The position numbers and the translations under genes were made by a program. Shown here piece by piece: positions 25,069 to 34,878 of a stretch of 64,000 nucleotides of DNA. The notes under the pieces were generated by a model that saw nothing but the letters and a program-made list of their open reading frames with translations, was not told the origin of the DNA and searched no databases. Origin of the DNA: Candidatus Calescibacterium sp. (GTDB lineage: Bacteria > Calescibacteriota > Calescibacteriia > Calescibacteriales > Calescibacteriaceae); NCBI GenBank assembly GCA_025060505.1, contig JANXBU010000002.1, forward strand, positions 124,001 to 188,000, given 5' to 3'. The first letter of the stretch is position 1. Every line of letters starts with the position of its first letter.

Positions 25069-26424
25069 ATGAATCCAAAAAGAATGAAGAATCCAAAAGC
25101 AATCTCAATAGTTCTTGTTCTGACTCTTGTTTTATTTATGTGTAGTTCCGATAACGATAAAGGCAGAGCTGGAGATACTGTAAAAATAGGAGGATTGGTA
25201 CCACTCACAGGTGTTGATGCAGCTTGGGGAGGCGTTGTTGCGACAAGTTTTAAATATGCCCAAAAAGAGATCAACGAACAAGGGGGGTTGCTTGGAAAAG
25301 ACCTTGAAGTAGTAATATGCGACTATTCTGAAGATCCAGAAGGAGTAAGATTATGCTTGAAAAAATTCATATCTCAAGGTATAAAATTTGTTGTTGGTCC
25401 AGATGGAAGTGAGGCGCTTCTTTCTGGTGTCTGTTCGTGGGATGTAGATCCAAAACTTGCAGAAGAGAAAAAATGTAATTTCGTTTCTGAAAACAAGATT
25501 GTTGTAATTGCAACATGGCCAACAAGCCCGGTTATTTCTGAATTAGATGATGCTGGACATGTTTTTAGGGTTTGTCCATCGGACGAATTTCAGGCAGCTG
25601 TTCTTGCTGAATACATACTTTCAGAAGGTATAACATCTGTTTCAGTTATATACAGGGACGATTGGGATGGTAGAGAATTTGCAAAGATATTCAAGAAAGT
25701 ATTTGAGAATTCTCCCGAGAGTTCAACAAAGGGTACAGTTTTATCTTTTGTTCCATACGAACAAGACAAAACCGAGAATTTCAGGTCAGAGATAGAGAAA
25801 CTCTATGAGAACGGAGATCCGGAAGCTATTTTTTTGTATACTTTCAATGAAGATGGGGTAAATTTTTTGGCGGAGCTGAGAACCTTTCTTGATGAGAAGC
25901 GAAAAACTTATCCAAAACTTTTTGGATGTGATTGTAATCAGTATCCTGAAATATCTGGTGGTCCAGCTGCTGAATTTGTGAGAGATAGAATGGAGGGAAC
26001 TACAATATCTCCGCCCTATGATGATCCTGATTATCAAGTATTTAGGCAAAAAATAATGGAAAAATTTGGAGACGACGGAGCAGTGGATTATATCTCATAT
26101 GATGCTGTATGTGTTATAGCTGCTGCTATTGAATCGGCTGGCGAATATGACCCGGAGAAGGTAAAGGCTAAACTAATTGATGTTACAAACTCTGGTGAGA
26201 AGGTCAAACCCCCATCTGCAGGTGGAAGTTGGAGAGACATTGTTGATAAAATAAAAAAGGGCGTAGATATTGATTACAAAGGTGTTTCGGGTGATGTTGA
26301 TTTTCTTCAAAATGGTGATGTCAAAAGCGGGACATATGTAATATGGAGAATTGAAGATACAAAGGGAGATTACAGTGATTTCAAGGAAATAAAATCTGTA
26401 AAAGTAGTAAAAGAATCTTTCTGA
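25069..26424 (+). CDS. ABC transporter substrate-binding lipoprotein, branched-chain amino-acid type
   Basis: About 451 residues. A basic start and hydrophobic stretch end in LVLFMCSS, a plausible lipobox. The mature part has GGLVPLTGVDAAWGGVV and KEINEQGGLLGKDLEVV, then PTSPVISELDDAGHVFRVCP, typical of the periplasmic-binding fold type I (LivJ) family. Cys residues around 85-150 of the mature chain may form disulfides. The frame is open to an ATG at 25012, adding 19 polar residues before the signal peptide; I think that unlikely but cannot exclude it. No permease or ATPase genes are adjacent, so ligand and transporter are unknown. Confidence 0.82.
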   Translation: MNPKRMKNPKAISIVLVLTLVLFMCSSDNDKGRAGDTVKIGGLVPLTGVDAAWGGVVATSFKYAQKEINEQGGLLGKDLEVVICDYSEDPEGVRLCLKKFISQGIKFVVGPDGSEALLSGVCSWDVDPKLAEEKKCNFVSENKIVVIATWPTSPVISELDDAGHVFRVCPSDEFQAAVLAEYILSEGITSVSVIYRDDWDGREFAKIFKKVFENSPESSTKGTVLSFVPYEQDKTENFRSEIEKLYENGDPEAIFLYTFNEDGVNFLAELRTFLDEKRKTYPKLFGCDCNQYPEISGGPAAEFVRDRMEGTTISPPYDDPDYQVFRQKIMEKFGDDGAVDYISYDAVCVIAAAIESAGEYDPEKVKAKLIDVTNSGEKVKPPSAGGSWRDIVDKIKKGVDIDYKGVSGDVDFLQNGDVKSGTYVIWRIEDTKGDYSDFKEIKSVKVVKESF

Positions 26425-26505
26425 ATTTTCTATATCACAAAAACACTGATCTTGTGAAAAATATCAGGAATATAGAATTCATAAAGCTAATACAATAGCG
26501 TGGAT

Positions 26506-26530
26506 TTACTTAGTTTCTCTAATTAAGTAA
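26506..26530. terminator. Inverted repeat between convergent genes, possible terminator
   Basis: TTACTTA (26506-26512) and TAAGTAA (26524-26530) are perfect arms around an 11-base loop, in the gap between the binding-protein gene and the convergent dxs. No T-run follows, so at best it is a weak bidirectional terminator. Confidence 0.3.
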
Positions 26531-26606
26531 GTATCTTTCAAATTCCATATTTATTCAACGGTAGGTGAGATATAATTTTTTGGCAAGGTGCTCGTATATA
26601 AGCAGT

Positions 26607-28478
26607 TTACCCGTATGAAATTATTCTTTCTATTGATCTTTTTATTCCTTCTTTATCTAGTCCGATCAGTGAAAGTAGTTCAGCTCTTGAACCTTGATCT
26701 ATGAAGAAATCGGGTGTTCCCATTCGTATTATATCAGCTTTTATTTTTTTGTCAGCGAGTAGTTCAATTACTGCTGAACCGAAGCCACCATCTTTTCTTG
26801 CTTCCTCCAGAGTTATAACTCTTTTTGTTCTCTGGGCATATTGGCATATAAGTTCGGTATCAAGCGGTTTTGCGAACTTTGAGTTTATTACGGCTACTGA
26901 GCATCCATATTTTTTCTCAGCTTCTTCTGCTGCTCTGAGAGCTTCATAAACAAGGCTCCCATAGGCCAGTATCACTACATCTGATCCATCTTTTTTTACT
27001 TCTGCTTTCCCTATTTCTATTATTTTTGGTTCGGTTTTTGGTACATCTGGAACTTCAGATCTTGGATACCTTATAGCGCAAGGTTTTCCCAGTTCCAAAG
27101 CTGTCAGGAGCATATCTCTCATATCATTTTCATCTGCTGGAGACATAAGAACCATGTTAGGTATGGGACGCAGGTATGCTATATCAAACACACCATGGTG
27201 AGTTGCACCATCTTCTCCAACTATTCCAGCTCTATCTATACATAATATAACGGGAGCGTTCTGTATAGCTACATCGTGTAATATCTGGTCGTAGGCTCTT
27301 TGCAGGAATGTGGAGTATATTGCTACAAATGGTCTCATACCAGCAAGAGCTAATCCGGCTCCAAAAGTCACAGCATGTTGTTCTGCTATTGCTACATCGT
27401 AAAATCTATCTGGAAGGTTTGCTTGAAGCTTATCGAGAGCAGTACCAAGAGGCATAGCAGCTGTTATTCCAACAACTCTTTTATCTCTCTTCGCAAGTTC
27501 AACTATAAAGTCTCCAAAAACAGATGAAAAGGACGGTCTTGATGCCTTTTTCAGAACTTTACCTGTATGTTTATCAAATGGTGGGATTCTGTGAAAAACC
27601 TCGGGATCATCCTCGGCGGGTTTATATCCTTTTCCTTTTTTTGTTTTCACATGAACTAAAACCGGCCCTTTCCATTCTTTTACTTTTTTGAGTATCCATA
27701 TGAGTTCTTTGAGGTTGTGACCATCTACCGGACCGAAATAGTAAAATCCAAGAGCTTCAAAAAATATTCCGGGTGTCATAAGAGATATTAAAGAAGCTTC
27801 TCCTCTTCTTATTATTCTTATTAAATCCTCGCCTTTCTGGGAAAGGACTTCCCTTATAAATTTTTTAATAGATTCTCGTGCTCTGAAAAATATAGGTTCA
27901 GCCATTATTTTAGAAAAGTACGAAGCAATTGCTCCTCTGTTTGGGGAAATAGACATACCATTATCGTTCAGTATTACGATTAGGTCAGATCTCATATCTC
28001 CGGCATGGTTCATCGCTTCGTAGGCCATACCACATGTCATAGCTCCATCGCCTATTACAGCTACAATTTTTCCGTTTCTCCCAAGTTTCTTGTTAGCTTC
28101 TGCTATTCCCAGAGCAGATGAAACAGATGTTCCGACATGTCCGGCACCAATTATATCATATTCTGATTCCTCTCTTCTCAGAAATCCGCCAAGACCGTTC
28201 CATATCTTCAATGTATGAAAATATTCTTTTCTGCCTGTTATGAGCTTGTGTGAATATGCTTGGTATCCTCCGTCAAATATGATTTTATCCTTAGGCATAT
28301 CAAATACATAGTGCAGAGCTAAAACGAGTTCAACTATTCCGAGCGATGGTGAAAGGTGCCCACCGTTTTTTGATACTACGTCTACTATTATCTCTCTTAT
28401 CTCTTCTGATAGCTTTTCGATCTCCTCTATTTTGAGATTCTTTATATCTTTCGGACTGTTTATCCTCTCAATAAGCAT
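26607..28478 (-). CDS. dxs: 1-deoxy-D-xylulose-5-phosphate synthase
   Basis: 623 residues from the ATG at 28478. Thiamine-diphosphate motif IGDGAMTCGMAYEAMNHAG (about 150), catalytic region AEQHAVTFGAGLALAGMRP, DRAGIVGEDGATHHGVFD, and C-terminal TLEEARKDGGFGSAV. It makes the first intermediate of the non-mevalonate isoprenoid pathway; ispD is also in the window (57179). The frame is open for 60 more Lys-rich codons to 28658, but homologs begin at MLIERINSPKDIK, and a TAAAAT ends seven bases before that ATG, so I chose it. Confidence 0.93.
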   Translation of the reverse strand: MLIERINSPKDIKNLKIEEIEKLSEEIREIIVDVVSKNGGHLSPSLGIVELVLALHYVFDMPKDKIIFDGGYQAYSHKLITGRKEYFHTLKIWNGLGGFLRREESEYDIIGAGHVGTSVSSALGIAEANKKLGRNGKIVAVIGDGAMTCGMAYEAMNHAGDMRSDLIVILNDNGMSISPNRGAIASYFSKIMAEPIFFRARESIKKFIREVLSQKGEDLIRIIRRGEASLISLMTPGIFFEALGFYYFGPVDGHNLKELIWILKKVKEWKGPVLVHVKTKKGKGYKPAEDDPEVFHRIPPFDKHTGKVLKKASRPSFSSVFGDFIVELAKRDKRVVGITAAMPLGTALDKLQANLPDRFYDVAIAEQHAVTFGAGLALAGMRPFVAIYSTFLQRAYDQILHDVAIQNAPVILCIDRAGIVGEDGATHHGVFDIAYLRPIPNMVLMSPADENDMRDMLLTALELGKPCAIRYPRSEVPDVPKTEPKIIEIGKAEVKKDGSDVVILAYGSLVYEALRAAEEAEKKYGCSVAVINSKFAKPLDTELICQYAQRTKRVITLEEARKDGGFGSAVIELLADKKIKADIIRMGTPDFFIDQGSRAELLSLIGLDKEGIKRSIERIISYG

Positions 28479-28485
28479 AAATCCT

Positions 28486-28491
28486 ATTTTA
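28486..28491 (-). promoter_or_regulatory. -10-like hexamer supporting the shorter dxs start
   Basis: TAAAAT on the minus strand, seven bases before the ATG at 28478. If used, transcription would begin at the start codon, and the 60-codon upstream extension would not be translated. Confidence 0.45.
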
Positions 28492-28606
28492 TTCAGAGAA
28501 GCTATCCTTTTTTGTTTTTTTAGTTTTTTGAGGTTGTGTGAAGAGGTTCCTTTCATTGTTTTGAAAATCTTTTTTATTAATCCGAACTTCTTTTTAATAT
28601 ATCCTT

Positions 28607-29050
28607 GTGTCAAATTTATCAAAGAATCTGGGCTTTCTTCTACTGTTTTTTTCGTCATGTTTTTCTATGAAAGAGTATTTTGAGATAAATATCAAAAGCA
28701 ATACGAGGTGGATTGTTCAGGAAAGCTATGCTTTGGGAAGTAGGAATGAGCAGTACGGTTCAGAGCAAAAAATAAGGGCTTCTGCTGAGATTGTAGATTA
28801 TCAAGAAAATCCAGGAGTTTTTGATATTGATGGAAAAGTGCGGGGATATTCTTTGTATGTTTATGTAAAGTATAGTATTTCTTGTCCTGACAACACTTTT
28901 TATAATGGGGTTAGTTCTTTTGAAGAGTTCTTCACAGCAAAAGATCCATATAGCTACAAGGTAAGTCTTGAAAGAGCAAGAAAAACTATACTTGGAAAGA
29001 TAAAAAATTATCTGATTGGTAAATCAAAAGATAAATGTCATAATGCCTGA
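28607..29050 (+). CDS. Putative small lipoprotein, LptE-like in layout
   Basis: 147 residues from a GTG. A hydrophobic stretch ends in LLFFSSC, a plausible lipobox at Cys18. The mature part alternates strands, with a central region VDYQENPGVFDIDG and a C-terminal helix ERARKTILGKIKNYLIG. This size and strand-then-helix order is like outer-membrane lipoproteins of the LptE type, but I see no diagnostic motif. A TAATAT ends six bases before the GTG, another leaderless arrangement. It is divergent from dxs. Confidence 0.55.
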   Translation: MSNLSKNLGFLLLFFSSCFSMKEYFEINIKSNTRWIVQESYALGSRNEQYGSEQKIRASAEIVDYQENPGVFDIDGKVRGYSLYVYVKYSISCPDNTFYNGVSSFEEFFTAKDPYSYKVSLERARKTILGKIKNYLIGKSKDKCHNA

Positions 29051-29440
29051 TTGGATTGAATTCTGTTTGACTGATGTATGCAAGTTTTATAAGATCCTTA
29101 TACGATAGATGGTGATATATATATTCTTTCTAAAAAAGAATAAAGATTTTTCAGCAAGGTAATTAGATGTAGAATTCATATTATCTTAATTCTGAATATG
29201 TTTTGTAATGTGTTTTGTTGATGATACTCTGTTCCCTGGATTTTTGATTTTGATATTTTCTCTAAGGGAAAATGTTCTTGAAGGAGCTTTTTATTTTCTC
29301 AGGATTTTTGCAAGGGAGCAAAGTGGTTGGTCTAAATTTTGATGGTATAATTTATACTTCAAAACATTATTTTATGTTTGATTCAGAGCAAGCTGAAAAT
29401 GTTTTTAGAGATCTATTTAAGATTATTATATCAGATTTAT
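29051..29440. other. Long uvrA upstream region
   Basis: About 390 bases with no convincing gene. It holds a weak A/T hairpin (ATTCTTT 29123-29129 with AAAGAAT 29135-29141, possibly ending the lipoprotein transcript) and the palindrome at 29345-29357. The uvrA reading frame stays open to 29378, but the residues before 29441 do not resemble UvrA. Confidence 0.5.
29345..29357. promoter_or_regulatory. Palindrome over a TATAAT, candidate uvrA operator
   Basis: GTATAA-T-TTATAC is a perfect 6-1-6 inverted repeat that contains a TATAAT (29346-29351). uvrA is damage-inducible through LexA in many bacteria, and LexA operators differ between phyla. No lexA is in the window to link it to. Confidence 0.35.
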
Positions 29441-32245
29441 ATGGCTTCTGATTTCATTTATGTAAAGGGAGCGCGACAGCATAATCTCAAAAACATAGAT
29501 GTAAAGATCCCAAAAAATAAATTTGTTGTTGTGAGTGGTGTTTCCGGTTCCGGAAAATCATCTTTGGTTTTTGATATACTTTTTGCAGAAGGGCAGAGAA
29601 GATATGTTGAGTGTCTTTCATCCTACGCAAGACAATTTATAGAACAGATGCCAAAACCAGACGTAGACTCTGTGGAAGGTCTCTCCCCAGCAATAGCAAT
29701 AGATCAGAAGAGTGCAAGATGGAATCCTCGTTCAACAGTTGCAACTTCAACCGAAATTTACGATTACCTGAGACTGCTTTTCGCTCGGGTTGGTGACCCG
29801 TTCTGTCCGAACTGTTCAATTCCAATATCTGCAATGACCCCTCAGAGAATTGCAGAGATAATAATGGATCATCCCGAGGGAACGAAAATTTTTATATTCT
29901 CTCCATATGTGAGAGGCAAAAAGGGTGAATACAGGAAAGAACTTGAAATCTGGAAATCCAGAGGATTTTCAAGAGTAAGAATTGATGGAGAACTCTATGA
30001 TCTTTTTGAAGCAACACCACAGCTTGATAAAAACAAAAAGCATACCATTGAAATTCTTGTTGATAGACTGGTTTTGAGGAAAGACGACGATACAAGAAGG
30101 AGAATAACATCATCTGTAGAGCAGGCAAAAGATATATCAAAGGGTCTTGTGTTGATGGAAGAAGAGCTACCAGATGGCAGAAAAAATACAAGAACATTTT
30201 CCACTGTTTTCTCTTGTCCTGAGTGCTCCTTTTCGTTTGAGGAAATAAGTCCAAGGATATTTTCTTTTAATTCTCCATATGGTGCATGTCCAACATGTCA
30301 TGGAATTGGAAAAATTCTGAAAGTTGATGAGGAGCTGGTTATAGATCAGGAAAAATCAATTCAAGATGGAGCGATAAGAGCTTACAAGAATAATTTCCCA
30401 GATTACATTATAGATCTTCTTGAAGAAGTAGGAAAGTTATACAAGAAGGATATTTTCAGAGAAAAATGGAAGAATCTTCCAGAAAAAGTAAAAAGAGCGA
30501 TACTTTATGCAGAGGGTCTTGAGGGCTTTGATGAGGGAGGACTAATTGACTATCTTTGGGGAAGATATGAAGAAGGATATTACTGGGAGGTTGAAAGATA
30601 CATTTCTTCTTTTGTGTGTCAAGATTGCGGTGGCTCTCGTTTGAAAAGAGAATCACTCTCAGTTTATGTTGGAGGTAAAAATATTCATCAGCTTGCAAGT
30701 ATGACTGTTGAGGATCTATATGATTTTCTCAAAAACTTGAAATTTGAAGGTGAAAAAAAGGAGATAGCTCAGAGGATTTTTTCGGAACTGATGTCTCGTC
30801 TTGAGTTTATAAAAGATGTTGGGCTTGGATACCTTGAGCTTTCTCGTGAGTCTTCATCTCTCTCAAGCGGTGAGTCTCAGAGATTAAAGCTCGCAGCTCA
30901 GCTTGGTGCCAAGTTATCTGGAGTTCTTTATGTTCTTGACGAACCAACATGCGGACTTCATCCGAGAGATATAGATAGACTTATGATGACATTGAAGAAA
31001 CTTCGTGATATTGGTAACACAGTTGTTGTTGTGGAGCATGATAGAGATGCGATAGAAAACGCTGACCTTATAATAGATCTTGGAAAGGGTGGAGGAGTTT
31101 ATGGTGGTAATATAGTTTTCTACGGAACTCCCGAAGAAGCAAAAAATAACGGAAATTCAAACTCTTTTACTTGCCAGTACCTTTCTGGTAAAAGAGATAT
31201 AGTAGTTCCATCAAAGAGAAGAGAGCCAGATGGCAGGTGGATCATTCTCAGGGGTGCAAAAGGAAGAAACCTCAAAAATATAACCGTTAAGTTTCCAGTT
31301 GGACTTTTCACGTGTGTCACCGGTGTTTCTGGTTCAGGCAAATCAACTCTCGTTGTAGATACATTGTACCCGGCGGTCAAGAGGTTTATTGAGGGAGATT
31401 CAAGAGAAAAACCTTTGGAATTCGATTCAATTGAGGGAGTTCAGAGTATAGATAAAGTTATTCTGGTTGATCAATCTCCAATAGGAAGAACACCGCGTTC
31501 GAATCCAGCAACATACACCGGAATATTTACGCCAATAAGAGAGCTTTTTGCTTCTTTGCCTGAATCTCGTGCAAGAGGTTATACTATCTCACGTTTTTCT
31601 TTCAATGTTCCCGGTGGAAGATGTGAGGAGTGTAGAGGAGAGGGTTTCATAAAAGTTGAAATGCAGCTTCTTCCAGATATGTATATAACTTGTAAAGCAT
31701 GTAATGGAAAACGTTTCAACAGAGATACGCTTGAAGTAAGGTTCAAGGGAAAAAACATAGCTGAAATTCTTGATATGACTGTTGATGAATCTCTTGAATT
31801 TTTTGCGAACCAAGCTTTCATAAGAGATAAGATTCAGGTTTTAAAAGATGTCGGACTTGGTTATATAAAACTTGGACAACCTGCTACAACACTTTCTGGC
31901 GGGGAGGCGCAAAGGATACGTCTTGCACGTGAGCTTTCTAAAAAATCAACAGGTAGAACTCTGTATATACTTGATGAACCTACAACTGGACTGCATCTTG
32001 AAGATATAAGACAGCTTGTTGATGTCTTGCAGAAGCTTGTTAGCATGGGAAATACCGTGATTGTTATAGAACATAATCTTGATTTTGTGAAAGCTGCGGA
32101 CTATATTATAGATCTTGGTCCAGAGGGAGGAGATAAAGGTGGATACCTTATAGCAGAAGGAAAACCTGAGGAGATTTCAAAATCAGAGATTAGTATTACC
32201 GGAAAATATCTTTCAAGGGAACTCAAAAGAGCCAAGTTGCAATAA
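29441..32245 (+). CDS. uvrA: Excinuclease ABC subunit A
   Basis: 934 residues from the ATG at 29441 ([19 protein letters not shown]). Two ABC modules are present: Walker [14 protein letters not shown] (about 34) and [13 protein letters not shown] (about 640), with matching [16 protein letters not shown] and [16 protein letters not shown] signatures and [18 protein letters not shown] Walker B regions. The zinc modules are seen as [10 protein letters not shown]...CPTCHG and CEECRGEG...CKACNG. It finds DNA damage for nucleotide-excision repair. A TATATC ends eight bases before the ATG; a second possible promoter lies at 29346. Confidence 0.96.
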   Translation: MASDFIYVKGARQHNLKNIDVKIPKNKFVVVSGVSGSGKSSLVFDILFAEGQRRYVECLSSYARQFIEQMPKPDVDSVEGLSPAIAIDQKSARWNPRSTVATSTEIYDYLRLLFARVGDPFCPNCSIPISAMTPQRIAEIIMDHPEGTKIFIFSPYVRGKKGEYRKELEIWKSRGFSRVRIDGELYDLFEATPQLDKNKKHTIEILVDRLVLRKDDDTRRRITSSVEQAKDISKGLVLMEEELPDGRKNTRTFSTVFSCPECSFSFEEISPRIFSFNSPYGACPTCHGIGKILKVDEELVIDQEKSIQDGAIRAYKNNFPDYIIDLLEEVGKLYKKDIFREKWKNLPEKVKRAILYAEGLEGFDEGGLIDYLWGRYEEGYYWEVERYISSFVCQDCGGSRLKRESLSVYVGGKNIHQLASMTVEDLYDFLKNLKFEGEKKEIAQRIFSELMSRLEFIKDVGLGYLELSRESSSLSSGESQRLKLAAQLGAKLSGVLYVLDEPTCGLHPRDIDRLMMTLKKLRDIGNTVVVVEHDRDAIENADLIIDLGKGGGVYGGNIVFYGTPEEAKNNGNSNSFTCQYLSGKRDIVVPSKRREPDGRWIILRGAKGRNLKNITVKFPVGLFTCVTGVSGSGKSTLVVDTLYPAVKRFIEGDSREKPLEFDSIEGVQSIDKVILVDQSPIGRTPRSNPATYTGIFTPIRELFASLPESRARGYTISRFSFNVPGGRCEECRGEGFIKVEMQLLPDMYITCKACNGKRFNRDTLEVRFKGKNIAEILDMTVDESLEFFANQAFIRDKIQVLKDVGLGYIKLGQPATTLSGGEAQRIRLARELSKKSTGRTLYILDEPTTGLHLEDIRQLVDVLQKLVSMGNTVIVIEHNLDFVKAADYIIDLGPEGGDKGGYLIAEGKPEEISKSEISITGKYLSRELKRAKLQ

Positions 32246-32309
32246 AGAGCAAAGATGAAAATAAATTTATGTAAAAGACGGTTTCAGTTTTTAATTTAAA
32301 TTTTGGGCG

Positions 32310-33317
32310 ATGAGATACGGAGCAGAAACAAAAAACAGTAGATTGATATTTCTCGTCGGACCGGGTGGAGTTGGAAAAACGACAATGTCTGCTGCTATTG
32401 GATTTGTTCTCAGAAAATTTGGAAAAACCATTGTTATCACTATAGATCCAGCAAAGCGTCTGAAATCTGCTTTATCTATACCTATTGATGGGATGAAACA
32501 GATAAAAGAGAATCTATTTGTGACTCAGGTAGACAAAGAAAATGAGTTCAGAAAATTTGCTTTTGAGAATAATATAGGAGATATAACAAGAACAAAGCTT
32601 TTTGAAATAGCAGCCGATCTTCTTCCTTCAGAAGAATATTCAGCGATACTGAAAATTATTGATATATACGAGAATAACAACTTTGATTTTGTTGTGGTTG
32701 ATACTCCGCCTTCTTTGAAGTTTTTAAATTTTCTCGATGCACCCGGGAAGATCAAAAGTATGTTTGAAACGGGTTCTGTTAGATATTTTCTGGAGATAGT
32801 TGCTACTGCGGGTAAAAGAGTTTCTCTTCCACTTTCTATTGCTGGAAAACTCTTTGGTTCAAATTTTATTGTAGATTTCGCTAAATTTTTAAGTTCTTTG
32901 AAAGGTGTTTTTGACAAAATGGAAGAAGTTTATCGTAAATCTGTTGATCTTCTCTCAAAGTCAATCATTATAGCTGTTGCTTCTCCTTACGACAGAAAAA
33001 TAGATGAACTTAGTTTTATGCTAACGGAAATAAAAAAAAGAAAGTTGGATGCTTCTGCAATAATTATTAACAGATTTGTTGATTTTACAGAAAACGGTAT
33101 TCCGAGCAACTCACCTCAAAGCATACTAAACTTCCACAAGAATCTGGTCAATCTATCAAGAAGTATGAAGGATCGTATAAAAGAAACAGAGAAGTTCAGA
33201 GCTCCTTTGTTTGTAATAAAGGAAAAATTTGTTGATATAAACTCTCAAAAATATGTTGAATCTATTTCAAGAGAAATCGCAGATTTTGTTTCAGGTGTAC
33301 TAAAGCTGAAAAGCTAA
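32310..33317 (+). CDS. ArsA/GET3-family ATPase
   Basis: 335 residues. Deviant P-loop GPGGVGKTTMSAAIG (about 17-31), ITIDPAKRLKSAL, and FVVVDTPPSLKFLNFLDAPG (about 129) match the ArsA family of dimeric ATPases. There is no Cys triad for arsenite and no ars genes, so a role in membrane-protein targeting or another anion process is more likely than arsenic export. TAAATT ends seven bases before the ATG without a ribosome site. Bacterial members of this size are usually functionally uncharacterised. Confidence 0.82.
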   Translation: MRYGAETKNSRLIFLVGPGGVGKTTMSAAIGFVLRKFGKTIVITIDPAKRLKSALSIPIDGMKQIKENLFVTQVDKENEFRKFAFENNIGDITRTKLFEIAADLLPSEEYSAILKIIDIYENNNFDFVVVDTPPSLKFLNFLDAPGKIKSMFETGSVRYFLEIVATAGKRVSLPLSIAGKLFGSNFIVDFAKFLSSLKGVFDKMEEVYRKSVDLLSKSIIIAVASPYDRKIDELSFMLTEIKKRKLDASAIIINRFVDFTENGIPSNSPQSILNFHKNLVNLSRSMKDRIKETEKFRAPLFVIKEKFVDINSQKYVESISREIADFVSGVLKLKS

Positions 33318-33375
33318 AACTATGCAATCTAAAAATATTTTGGATATAAAAAATTTTTTGATTTGGGTTCTAAAT

Positions 33376-33381
33376 TATACT
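33376..33381 (+). promoter_or_regulatory. -10 hexamer of the Fur-family gene
   Basis: TATACT, five bases before the ATG at 33387. The start codon would be at or within one or two bases of the RNA 5' end. Confidence 0.5.
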
Positions 33382-33386
33382 TTAAT

Positions 33387-33815
33387 ATGAACAGGCAAGA
33401 AATTTTAAATAAGTTTAAGGAAAAAGGATTGAGAGTAACTCCGCAGAGACTTACCTTATTTATGAAATTAGCTGAAATGAAAGGGCATATAAAGGCAGAA
33501 GACCTTTACAATGCTTTAAAGGAGGAGATACCTTCGATTTCAATAAGTACTGTTTACAGAACTTTGAAGGAGTTTGAAAGCAAGGGTTTTATATATTCTC
33601 TACCGTCTTCAACAGACTATGGTTTGACTGTTTTTGATACGAATTTGGAGCCACACCACCACTTTATATGTTTGCGATGCGAAAAAATTTATGATGTGCC
33701 CGAGGAATATGTTGAGATAAAAGTAAAAAATATTCAGGGGTCAATCCAATATGAAACGGTTATTATGAAAGGTTTGTGTGAGTCTTGCAAAAATAAGAAG
33801 AAAAAAGTATCGTAG
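33387..33815 (+). CDS. Fur-family metal/peroxide regulator
   Basis: 142 residues. The winged-helix N-terminus has KGLRVTPQRLTLF and SISTVYRTLKEFESKG; the dimer domain has HHHFICLRCEKIYDVP and a final GLCESCKN. The two CxxC pairs form the structural zinc site, and HHH plus downstream acids offer the sensing site. Sequence alone does not separate Fur, Zur and PerR. The zinc-type uptake genes at 5350-8529 are natural target candidates. The real start is the ATG at 33387, eight codons inside the longest frame. Confidence 0.9.
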   Translation: MNRQEILNKFKEKGLRVTPQRLTLFMKLAEMKGHIKAEDLYNALKEEIPSISISTVYRTLKEFESKGFIYSLPSSTDYGLTVFDTNLEPHHHFICLRCEKIYDVPEEYVEIKVKNIQGSIQYETVIMKGLCESCKNKKKKVS

Positions 33816-33936
33816 AATCCTATACGACATCTAGCGATTTCCCCATTCAGGTCAAACCAGAACGAACGAGTAAATTTTCGAATGAAATCCGTAATTTCTC
33901 AAGTTTTTTCTTTTTCTATAACATTTGACTTGTTTT

Positions 33937-34545
33937 ATGCGTATAGTTGAGTTCCTGAAAAAGGACTTCAAGATATTTTATAGAAAGAAGACAGTATTTG
34001 TTTTGCCTATTGTTTTTTCTTTTGTGTCTGCCATTGTGATTTCGTTTTTTGTTCAGAGGGCATCGTACGAGCTTATGTGGATTGTATTTCTTTTTGCTTC
34101 GGTTTATCCTCAAATTGAAATAATGAGAAGTGAATTTGAAGATGATGTGATAGAATCTCTTATAACATCTCCTGTAAGTAGTGGAGATATCTTTATTTCA
34201 AAATTCTTGTTCGGTTTCATATTTTTGAGTATAGTTGGATTTTTTACAATTATTTTCTTTGTGTTTTTCACAAATTTACAAGTTTCAACTTCCTTGCTGT
34301 TTTCTTTTGCCATATCGCTTGTTGGTATAGTTTCTCTATCTACTCTATTTTCTCTATTTGCTGTGTCAGAAGATATAAGTTTTCCAGCATACTATGTTAT
34401 AGTTTTCCCTTTCTATATCCCTGTGATAATATCTTCTGTGAAGTTTGTTGAGGGAGACTCCTTTGCTCTGAGATTGATTTTAGGTTTTGATATAATAAAT
34501 TTCTTCGCTTCCTATGCTCTCTTTGACATAAGAAAACTACAATAG
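33937..34545 (+). CDS. ccmB: CcmB-like heme exporter / ABC-2 type permease
   Basis: 202 residues with six membrane helices. Features of CcmB include an early basic FLKKDFKIFYRKK, a cytoplasmic EFEDDVIESLITSPVSSGDI segment (CcmB: E...DG.LE.L..SP......), and a C-terminal P-rich helix FPFYIPVIIS. CcmB works with CcmA in cytochrome c maturation. ccmA and ccmC are not adjacent, so a generic ABC-2 permease is possible, but the loop motif and size favour CcmB. The ATG at 33937 is preferred to a TTG four codons upstream. Confidence 0.72.
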   Translation: MRIVEFLKKDFKIFYRKKTVFVLPIVFSFVSAIVISFFVQRASYELMWIVFLFASVYPQIEIMRSEFEDDVIESLITSPVSSGDIFISKFLFGFIFLSIVGFFTIIFFVFFTNLQVSTSLLFSFAISLVGIVSLSTLFSLFAVSEDISFPAYYVIVFPFYIPVIISSVKFVEGDSFALRLILGFDIINFFASYALFDIRKLQ

Positions 34546-34572
34546 AATTTGATTTGAATAGAATTTGATTTG
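34541..34572. repeat. Perfect 16-base tandem duplication
   Basis: AATAGAATTTGATTTG at 34541-34556 is repeated at 34557-34572. The first copy contains the stop codon of the CcmB-like gene. Confidence 0.95.
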
Positions 34573-34603
34573 TCGAAATCAGAAAAATAACGAAATATTA
34601 TTT

Positions 34604-34846
34604 ATGTATCTGAATATGCCATACGATCAGAAACTCAAGGAGAAAGCCAGAAAGATTCTTGAAGCTATGGAGAAATGGAAAGAAGCTGTTGCCAAATCTC
34701 AAATGGAGGAAATCAAGAAACACTCGCTTGAGATTGAGGAGTTGGGTAAGGATCTGATGAAGTCTATTTTCAAAGATGTATATCCCGGAGAAACTTTGTC
34801 TTCTGTGGTAAGAAAGGTTCTTGAAGAAGACCAGATTTCAAGCTAA
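34604..34846 (+). CDS. Small helical protein of unknown function
   Basis: About 80 residues (76 if the ATG at 34616 is used). Nearly all helical and charged, with YDQKLKEKARKILEAMEK and SQMEEIKKHSLEIEELGKD giving a likely helical hairpin. No signal peptide or Cys. I do not recognise a family. It follows the CcmB-like gene on the same strand after 58 bases, which contain the 16-base duplication, so it may share that transcript. Confidence 0.55.
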   Translation: MYLNMPYDQKLKEKARKILEAMEKWKEAVAKSQMEEIKKHSLEIEELGKDLMKSIFKDVYPGETLSSVVRKVLEEDQISS

Positions 34847-34878
34847 GTGATTGAGCTTAAAGGAGTTTGAGAAAAGTT

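Noticed and set aside
29123..29141. Hairpin ATTCTTT/AAAGAAT as an intrinsic terminator
   Set aside because: Only A/T-rich pairs and a short T-run further off; too weak to call as a separate feature.
32310..33317. ArsA arsenite pump ATPase
   Set aside because: The family fold is clear, but the arsenite-binding Cys triad and other ars genes are absent, so only the broader family name is given.
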